A model generated the notes under the pieces. The model saw nothing but the letters and a program-made list of their open reading frames with translations, was not told the DNA's origin and made no database searches. DNA of 6,517 nt from Alphaproteobacteria bacterium (GTDB taxonomy: Bacteria; Pseudomonadota; Alphaproteobacteria; Micavibrionales; Micavibrionaceae): NCBI GenBank assembly GCA_023141075.1, contig JAGLKL010000079.1, positions 1-6,517 on the forward strand, written 5' to 3'. Within the stretch, counting starts at the first letter, position 1; the number at the start of each line of letters is the position of its first letter. Shown here piece by piece: positions 1 to 4,543 of this stretch. Both the position numbers and the translations under genes were made by a program.

Positions 1-30
1 CCCGCTCAACGTGTTTGAGAGCGGGTTTTA
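1..30 (+). terminator. Probable intrinsic terminator of an upstream gene
   Basis: A perfect 7-bp GC-rich stem, CCCGCTC (1-7) with GAGCGGG (19-25), encloses an 11-nt loop and is followed by TTTTATT. This is the classic Rho-independent layout on the + strand. The gene it would end lies left of the window. It stands only about 27 nt ahead of the tgt start codon, so either tgt is transcribed by read-through or the tgt promoter overlaps the hairpin. The stem could extend further left, outside the window. Confidence 0.7.
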
Positions 31-40
31 TTGTGTGAAA

Positions 41-54
41 GAGGGAAGAAGGGA
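41..54 (+). promoter_or_regulatory. Purine-rich ribosome binding region of tgt
   Basis: The run GAGGGAAGAAGGGA directly precedes the ATG at 57. GAGGGA (41-46) gives a spacing of about 10 nt and AAGGGA (49-54) a spacing of only 2 nt, so the first is the likelier Shine-Dalgarno. It supports the ATG at 57 as the start of tgt. Confidence 0.6.
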
Positions 55-56
55 CA

Positions 57-1247
57 ATGCCGGATTATTCAAATTTTTTATTTGAAATAACTAAGCGTGA
101 TTCGATGTCAAGAGCCAGGATCGGGCGTCTTACTACGCCTCATGGCACAATAGAAACCCCGAATTATATCTTCTGTGGAACCAAAGCCACCGTTAAAAAC
201 CTATCTCCGGTGCAGCTTAAAGAAGCGCGTACCGATATTATTCTCTCTAATGCCTATCATCTGATGATCCAGCCCGGAGCTGAGTTGATTGAGCAAATGG
301 GCGGTTTGCATAAATTTATGGGCTGGGATGAGCCAATGCTTACTGATAGCGGGGGGTTTCAGGTTTTCTCACTGGGTGAGGGAGTTATGGCCAATGAAAT
401 CAAAGGTAAGAACAATAAGGGCTATGATAACAAATCTTTGCTTTCTATCAGTGAAGAGGGCTGTGTGTTTAAGTCTTATGTTGATGGAAGAAAAATTACT
501 TTGACACCCGAATCGTCTATGGAGATCCAGCGTAAGCTTGGGGCTGATTTAATTATGCAATTTGATGAATGCACGCCATATCATGTGGATAAAGACTATA
601 CGGCGCGTTCCATGGAAATGTCGATTCGCTGGGGTGATCGTTGTTTAACTGAGTTTGGTGCATATGATGATGGCAAGCAGGCTCTTTACGGCATCGTGCA
701 AGGTGGCGTATATGAAGATTTGCGGCGTTTTTCTTCAGAATATACAAAAGATCGTGACTTTTTTGGCACGGCTATTGGCGGCTGTCTGGGTGGAAGCGAT
801 GAGGAAATGTATAATGTGGTGGCTTCTAGTGTGCAATATATTCATCCTAACAGACCCGTTCACTTCTTGGGGATCGGGCGCATTAGAGATGTGTTTACTT
901 TTGTGCGGCTGGGGATAGATACGTTTGATTGTGTGATCCCAACGCGGCTGGCTCGTCATGGCGCAGCGTATATTAAAGGAGAGCCCAGAGAAACGATCAA
1001 TTTGAAGAATGCATGCTATCGTACAGATGACAGCCCCTTGGATGAGCGGGTTGGTATTCCAGCTTCGCAGAATTTCTCTAAGGCTTATATCCATCATTTG
1101 CTAAAAGCCAATGAGCTTCTCGCTTCGCAGATACTTTCCCAGCACAATATTGCGACAATTAATATGCTTATGCGTGAGGTGCGGGCAGCCATTGCGAAGG
1201 ATTCTCTCGATGATCTGGAAAAAGAATGGTTGGTAACCGGAGTTTAA
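57..1247 (+). CDS. tgt: tRNA-guanine transglycosylase lacking the cysteine zinc ligands
   Basis: Tgt exchanges guanine-34 in GUN-anticodon tRNAs for a 7-deazaguanine base (preQ1 in most bacteria, queuine in eukaryotes) in the cytoplasm, in the queuosine pathway. The 396-residue protein shows the TIM-barrel signature: TDSGGFQ with catalytic Asp97, FDECTPY with base-binding Asp170, GIVQGG (Gln215) and FDCVIPTR with the nucleophile Asp291. The usual CxCxxC zinc motif is absent: aligned to Zymomonas Tgt (C318, C320, C323) the residues are V332, I334 and S337, while the fourth ligand, His363, remains. The aromatic dimer-interface positions are kept (F340, Y344, H347). The specificity loop reads AIGGCLGG, with Gly245 where most bacterial enzymes have Val233. 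About 19 extra residues lie between 107 and 131, making the protein longer than the usual 375 or so. ATG 57 is chosen for its purine-rich leader. Family assignment is firm; the substrate is uncertain. Confidence 0.95.
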   Translation: MPDYSNFLFEITKRDSMSRARIGRLTTPHGTIETPNYIFCGTKATVKNLSPVQLKEARTDIILSNAYHLMIQPGAELIEQMGGLHKFMGWDEPMLTDSGGFQVFSLGEGVMANEIKGKNNKGYDNKSLLSISEEGCVFKSYVDGRKITLTPESSMEIQRKLGADLIMQFDECTPYHVDKDYTARSMEMSIRWGDRCLTEFGAYDDGKQALYGIVQGGVYEDLRRFSSEYTKDRDFFGTAIGGCLGGSDEEMYNVVASSVQYIHPNRPVHFLGIGRIRDVFTFVRLGIDTFDCVIPTRLARHGAAYIKGEPRETINLKNACYRTDDSPLDERVGIPASQNFSKAYIHHLLKANELLASQILSQHNIATINMLMREVRAAIAKDSLDDLEKEWLVTGV

Positions 1248-1269
1248 AAAATAAGGGTCATTTTTTAAA
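1243..1269 (+). terminator. AT-only hairpin across the tgt stop codon, possible terminator
   Basis: TTTAAAAAAT (1243-1252) and ATTTTTTAAA (1260-1269) form a perfect 10-bp inverted repeat around the loop AAGGGTC. The 5' arm contains the tgt stop codon TAA. The stem holds only A-T pairs, but its 3' arm carries six Ts and the region up to 1310 has further T-runs. It may act as a weak terminator or as an mRNA 3'-end stabiliser; the lack of GC pairs lowers confidence. Confidence 0.4.
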
Positions 1270-1338
1270 TCCTCAGTCCCTGAAAATCACGATTATTTTT
1301 TGTTTTTTCTTGATAACTCTGTTGTTTTTTATATGTTT

Positions 1339-1353
1339 TTAACGAAGATTAAC
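1339..1353 (+). promoter_or_regulatory. TTAAC direct repeat, CtrA-like box with off-by-one spacing
   Basis: TTAAC occurs at 1339-1343 and again at 1349-1353, on one face of the helix (10-bp period), about 80 bp ahead of the CZB-GGDEF gene. The alphaproteobacterial cell-cycle regulator CtrA binds TTAA-N7-TTAA; here the spacer is N6, so this is only a near match in a T-rich stretch. A possible -10 element TACACT follows at 1364-1369. Position fits a promoter for the two-gene signalling unit; identity as a CtrA site is speculative. Confidence 0.25.
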
Positions 1354-1421
1354 TTTTTTTCTGTACACTATTTGTGCTGAGAAATAATTGCGCAAAACCG
1401 TAAATTGATTGAGCAAGAAAC

Positions 1422-1425
1422 AGGA
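1422..1425 (+). promoter_or_regulatory. Shine-Dalgarno of the CZB-GGDEF gene
   Basis: AGGA at 1422-1425 lies 6 nt before the ATG at 1432, a good spacing that fixes this start for the 305-residue protein. Confidence 0.6.
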
Positions 1426-1431
1426 TTTTAA

Positions 1432-2349
1432 ATGTCGCCTTTGAAATATGATACTGAGAATGATGCATTAGAAGCTTTTCAGCCGATTTTGCAGGAGCAC
1501 AGCCAGTGGTTTCACGACTTATTGAATCGTCTTTTTTATCCGGAAGAAAACGATTTAAGCACCGAGCTGCGTAAACCCACATCATTTGCTCAGTGGGTTG
1601 TGTCATCTAATAGTAGCGAAACTATTCGTCCGGAAATCGTAGAGCGCCTGAATGCTTTGCATAACGATCTGTTTAACAAGGCTTCGGCATTGTGTGATAA
1701 TGCTATGAAAACGCAAATGAAGCCGGAATATAAGCAGTATAGAGAACTTATTACTTTGTTTGAGGAATTTGTTTTTCATGTGCGGCGCTTGGAAAAAGAC
1801 CTGCTTGCTGAAGGAAGCGGTTTTGATTCTTTTATTGGGTTACGTAGTAAAAATATGCTTTTGCTAGATGTTTCGCGCGAAATGGAGCGCCTTTCTCGCC
1901 ATGGAAAAAGTTTTTGTTTGGCATTAGCTCGTATTGATCGTTTTAAAGATATTTTGAAGACTGTCGAAAAAAGTGAAGCAGATGGTTATATAAAATTAAT
2001 CGCAAGCCTTGTAAAAATCAGTATGCGCTCCTTTGATGATGCGTATTATATGGGTGATGGTGTGTATGCGCTTTGTCTGAAGCAGACCGATATTACCGGC
2101 GGGTTTACTGCGCTAGAGCGCTTGAGAAAAGAGCTTGAGTATCAGGAAATCTCTGTGCGGTTTTCTGCAGAAGAGGGCAAACCTTTGAGTATGTCTTGCT
2201 GTATTGCAGAACCTGTTATAGGGGATGAAGTTGAAGAACTTATGAAATATCTCAGCAATGATCTGGCGACCTCTGATATGGAGAATACAGATACGGTTCT
2301 GAAATACAGGGAACTTAGTGCTCTGGAACGTTATGTACAAAAGAATTGA
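1432..2349 (+). CDS. DgcZ-like CZB-GGDEF protein, catalytically degenerate
   Basis: Soluble 305-residue protein whose layout parallels E. coli DgcZ: an N-terminal CZB-like helical domain (about 10-120) and a C-terminal GGDEF-like domain (about 130-280). In the CZB part, EHSQW gives His23 and ALHND gives His77, but the zinc cysteine is Thr50 (TSFAQW against CxFGxW) and the last histidine is Phe81. In the GGDEF part, FIGLRSKNMLL replaces LTGLxNRR and LARIDRFK replaces LxDIDxFK, so the first metal aspartate is Arg167. The signature loop is GDGVY (208-212), so the second metal ligand is Gly210. An RxxD motif (R199-D202) sits exactly five residues before the loop, as in product-inhibited cyclases. 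It is therefore unlikely to make c-di-GMP and may bind it, like PopA. It lies 25 bp ahead of the kinase gene. No signal peptide or membrane segment is visible. Confidence 0.8.
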   Translation: MSPLKYDTENDALEAFQPILQEHSQWFHDLLNRLFYPEENDLSTELRKPTSFAQWVVSSNSSETIRPEIVERLNALHNDLFNKASALCDNAMKTQMKPEYKQYRELITLFEEFVFHVRRLEKDLLAEGSGFDSFIGLRSKNMLLLDVSREMERLSRHGKSFCLALARIDRFKDILKTVEKSEADGYIKLIASLVKISMRSFDDAYYMGDGVYALCLKQTDITGGFTALERLRKELEYQEISVRFSAEEGKPLSMSCCIAEPVIGDEVEELMKYLSNDLATSDMENTDTVLKYRELSALERYVQKN

Positions 2350-2374
2350 TTGTTGCGCAGAATGAATAAAAGCT

Positions 2375-3964
2375 ATGGGTTTAGACCCTAGGATCATAAA
2401 GGGTTTTGGGTTAGTGGAAATAAGCAAGACACCTGATTTTGATAGATTGTTCAACATTATGCCGGAACCTAGGCTTATTGTTGAAGTTGAGGACGGGCGA
2501 GCGGGTAAGATTGTCCGGTGTAATAACAATGCGGAGGCATATTTTCGGTGCGAAAAGAAAGCAATAATCGGCCATAAACTCTCAGATTTGGTTAGCAGTG
2601 AAAGTGCTTTGCAACTCGATCAGTCTTTTCAAGTCTGTATTGTGCGCAAACAGGTGGTGAGTGTTCAAATCTTACCTCTTTTTGACGGACAGGAAATGCG
2701 TGTGCGTAGGTTTTGGGTTTGTCCCATTCTTGACGAAGATACAGGTCAAGTCACTTTTCTAGATGTTGTCGGTCAGGTTGAGATCAAAGACGGATCAATT
2801 TTGCAGCGTGAGCGTGATGACGCGATGATGTTTCTGGCCTCAATCTTTGAGGTGAGTGAAGTCGGGATTGTTGTGACCGATGAGCGTGGCTTAATTGTGC
2901 GGGTAAATGATAGTTTTTTGCGGACTTACGGCTGGACGCGTGATGAGAGTGTCGGTGCTCAGTTTGTTGATTTTGTTGCTGAGGATGAGCGTGAAAAAAC
3001 ACGTATTAATCACAAAAAATTCCTGAGTGTGGGTGTGCGTTCTACCGGTGAAGTGAAGATGCTGCGCAAAGATGGCGGGATTGCCAATATCCTGTTTACA
3101 TCTGCGACACTGACCTTAAGCCAGAACCGCAAATATCTGGTCACAACTGTGATGGATATTACTTTGCGCAAACGGATGGAGCATTTCTTGCGTGTTGCCA
3201 AGGAGCAGGCTGATGCTGCAAACCACGCTAAATCCAATTTTCTTGCCAATATGAGCCATGAGTTACGGACTCCCCTAAATGCGATTATCGGGTTTTCTGA
3301 ACTGATGATGAAAGAGACGTTTGGCCCTGTTGGTAACGAGAAATACAAGGAATATACAGTTGATATCCATATGAGCGCTGAACATTTGTTAAGCATTATC
3401 AACGAGGTACTTGATATGTCCAAAATTGAGGCCGGACGTCTGGAGCTTGTGGAAGAGGCGCTTGATATTAGAAAAATGATTGATTCTGTGTGCCGGATGA
3501 TGGTTTCAAAGATTTTTGCCAGCAATATAGATATTGTCCAGCAAGTTGATGACGATTTACCCCCGGTTTGTGCTGATTATCGGCTTATGCGGCAAACGTT
3601 AATTAATCTTATTGCTAATGCTATCAGGTATTCTCCGAAAGATGGGAAAATTACCATATTGGCTAAAATGGATAAGAAAAGTGGCGGGTTGTTAATGTCT
3701 GTGGAGGATCAGGGTGTCGGAATTTCCGAGGACAAAATCCATAAGGCACTGGAGCCTTTCGGGCAAGTGGATGATAATTCAGATATGCGTGACTTGCACC
3801 GGCAGGGCACCGGGCTTGGTTTGCCGCTTGCGAAGGCAATGGTGGAAATGCATGGTGGGTCTTTGGAAATTCAGTCGGAGTCCGGTAAAGGAACATGTGT
3901 GCAAATCATGATGCCCGAAAAACGTATAAAGCGTGGTATTAGAGCCGTGCAAGATCAATTATAA
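2375..3964 (+). CDS. Soluble PAS-PAS sensor histidine kinase, PleC/DivJ-like core
   Basis: A 529-residue kinase that would autophosphorylate on a histidine and pass phosphate to a separate response regulator; no receiver domain is present. Order: a divergent PAS domain (about 19-135), a second PAS domain (about 143-265; EVGIVVTDERGLIVRVNDSF and the YGWTRDE helix), then a short coiled linker. HisKA follows with the H-box SHELRTP (His295), and then HATPase with the N-box NLIANAIRYS (Asn415), G1 DQGVGI (445-450), F-box PFGQV (461-465) and G2 GTGLGL (478-483). All catalytic boxes are intact. There is no transmembrane helix, so sensing is cytoplasmic. The H-box context, IIGFSELM then FGPVGNEKYKEY, resembles alphaproteobacterial DivK/CtrA-pathway kinases, but the partner cannot be named. 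ATG 2375 is the first usable start after an in-frame TGA at 2363 and has a weak Shine-Dalgarno. Probably in an operon with the preceding gene. Confidence 0.93.
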   Translation: MGLDPRIIKGFGLVEISKTPDFDRLFNIMPEPRLIVEVEDGRAGKIVRCNNNAEAYFRCEKKAIIGHKLSDLVSSESALQLDQSFQVCIVRKQVVSVQILPLFDGQEMRVRRFWVCPILDEDTGQVTFLDVVGQVEIKDGSILQRERDDAMMFLASIFEVSEVGIVVTDERGLIVRVNDSFLRTYGWTRDESVGAQFVDFVAEDEREKTRINHKKFLSVGVRSTGEVKMLRKDGGIANILFTSATLTLSQNRKYLVTTVMDITLRKRMEHFLRVAKEQADAANHAKSNFLANMSHELRTPLNAIIGFSELMMKETFGPVGNEKYKEYTVDIHMSAEHLLSIINEVLDMSKIEAGRLELVEEALDIRKMIDSVCRMMVSKIFASNIDIVQQVDDDLPPVCADYRLMRQTLINLIANAIRYSPKDGKITILAKMDKKSGGLLMSVEDQGVGISEDKIHKALEPFGQVDDNSDMRDLHRQGTGLGLPLAKAMVEMHGGSLEIQSESGKGTCVQIMMPEKRIKRGIRAVQDQL

Positions 3965-4010
3965 TCTGTATACTGTCTGGGATCAGGATTTAATTAAGAA
4001 AGTATTGCGG

Positions 4011-4361
4011 ATGTTTGAGCATGATAGCGAAACATGTTTGCCTGTCCATTTCTGGATTGAAGCACAATTAAAGCCGCTCAATGATAAGGGTGTGTTTTAT
4101 TATGTTCACCAGCGTGGAGAGCGCAATTCCGGGACAATTTTGCTTAAGTTAAACGGGCTTAAAGGGCAGTGCCGTGTGCTGATGCAGCAGCGTAATCTTG
4201 ATGGTGAATTGGGATGGATGGACGCTATACAAAAAGAACTGGTTGAAGAAGCGTTAGCAGATCAGTATATTCAGCGAGCAATTATGCGTGATCCCGATCT
4301 CTGGGTTATTGAGATTGAAGATTTGGAGATGGAAAACCCTTTTGAAGGGGATATGATCTAG
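4011..4361 (+). CDS. DUF1491 family protein, function unknown
   Basis: A small soluble protein of 116 residues matching the alphaproteobacterial DUF1491 pattern as I remember it: LPVHFWIEAQL near the start (about 10-20), then VHQRGERNSGTILLKLNGL (about 32-50; the family typically has VRRGD-AGxILVKxN), CRVLMQQRNLDGELGW, and the closing DPDLWVIEIED (about 93-103). No enzymatic motif can be seen and the family has no established role. The start is ATG 4011, preceded by AAGAAAG (3996-4002) at 8 nt. A GTG at 3933 would add 26 residues overlapping the kinase gene, but the family normally begins near the LPV-W segment. It lies 46 bp after the kinase stop, with no terminator between them, so it may share the transcript. 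Confidence 0.85.
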   Translation: MFEHDSETCLPVHFWIEAQLKPLNDKGVFYYVHQRGERNSGTILLKLNGLKGQCRVLMQQRNLDGELGWMDAIQKELVEEALADQYIQRAIMRDPDLWVIEIEDLEMENPFEGDMI

Positions 4362-4373
4362 ATATTTTTAAAA

Positions 4374-4377
4374 AGGA
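4374..4377 (+). promoter_or_regulatory. Shine-Dalgarno of the entericidin-like gene
   Basis: AGGA at 4374-4377 lies 7 nt before the ATG at 4385. This well-placed site supports translation of the very short reading frame that follows. Confidence 0.6.
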
Positions 4378-4384
4378 AAATAAA

Positions 4385-4510
4385 ATGAGAAAATTTACGA
4401 TTTGTGCCTGCTTTATGTTAATGAGTTTGTCTTTGGCATCATGTTCTACTGTTGAAGGAATGGGCAAGGATGTCAGAAGTGCCGGTGACACTATTCAGAG
4501 AACATTTTAA
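4385..4510 (+). CDS. Entericidin-like mini-lipoprotein (41 aa)
   Basis: This short gene encodes 41 residues. It starts MRKF, followed by a hydrophobic stretch (about 5-18) and a lipobox Leu17-Ala-Ser-Cys20, so signal peptidase II would cut before Cys20 and the mature peptide would be a 22-residue membrane-anchored lipoprotein. The mature part, CSTVEGMGKDVRSAGDTIQ, matches the entericidin pattern (C-T-GxGxD-GxxI), as in enterobacterial EcnA/EcnB, small cell-envelope lipoproteins described as antidote and bacteriolytic toxin. Alphaproteobacterial copies usually occur alone and their role is unclear. Only one copy is seen here. It begins 23 bp after the DUF1491 stop and ends 33 bp before prfC, so it is likely co-transcribed with them. 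Start supported by AGGA 7 nt upstream. Confidence 0.85.
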   Translation: MRKFTICACFMLMSLSLASCSTVEGMGKDVRSAGDTIQRTF

Positions 4511-4543
4511 TTTCTGATAGCCTGACGGATTGATTTAACGACT

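Noticed and set aside
735..1097. 120-codon reading frame on the - strand inside tgt
   Set aside because: It lies fully within tgt, its product shows no recognisable domain, and tgt is certain in this region; it is a shadow frame.
57..1247. tgt-like gene as part of a DNA 7-deazaguanine (Dpd) defence or modification cluster
   Set aside because: The protein keeps the full tRNA-type Tgt motif set, and no dpd-like neighbours are present; all other genes are ordinary chromosomal ones.
1273..1283. Small hairpin TCAG-TCC-CTGA as the tgt terminator
   Set aside because: A four-pair stem is too short to be meaningful.
2362..2391. ATG at 2362 as the start of the kinase gene or of a leader peptide
   Set aside because: That frame stops after nine codons and is not the kinase frame; no attenuator structure accompanies it.
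3010..3525. 171-codon reading frame on the - strand inside the kinase gene
   Set aside because: It opposes the well-defined PAS and HisKA coding region, and its low-complexity Ser/Ile/Arg-rich product resembles no family.
2375..3964. Kinase as a membrane sensor or hybrid kinase
   Set aside because: No hydrophobic membrane segment is present and the protein ends right after the HATPase domain, with no receiver domain.
3933..4010. GTG start extending the DUF1491 protein by 26 residues over the kinase 3' end
   Set aside because: The extra residues have no counterpart in the family as I know it, and ATG 4011 gives the usual length near 116 residues.
4342..4370. Possible promoter (TTGAAG then TATTTT) for the entericidin-like gene
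   Set aside because: The spacing is only 15 bp and the hexamers are poor; AT-rich sequence alone explains it.
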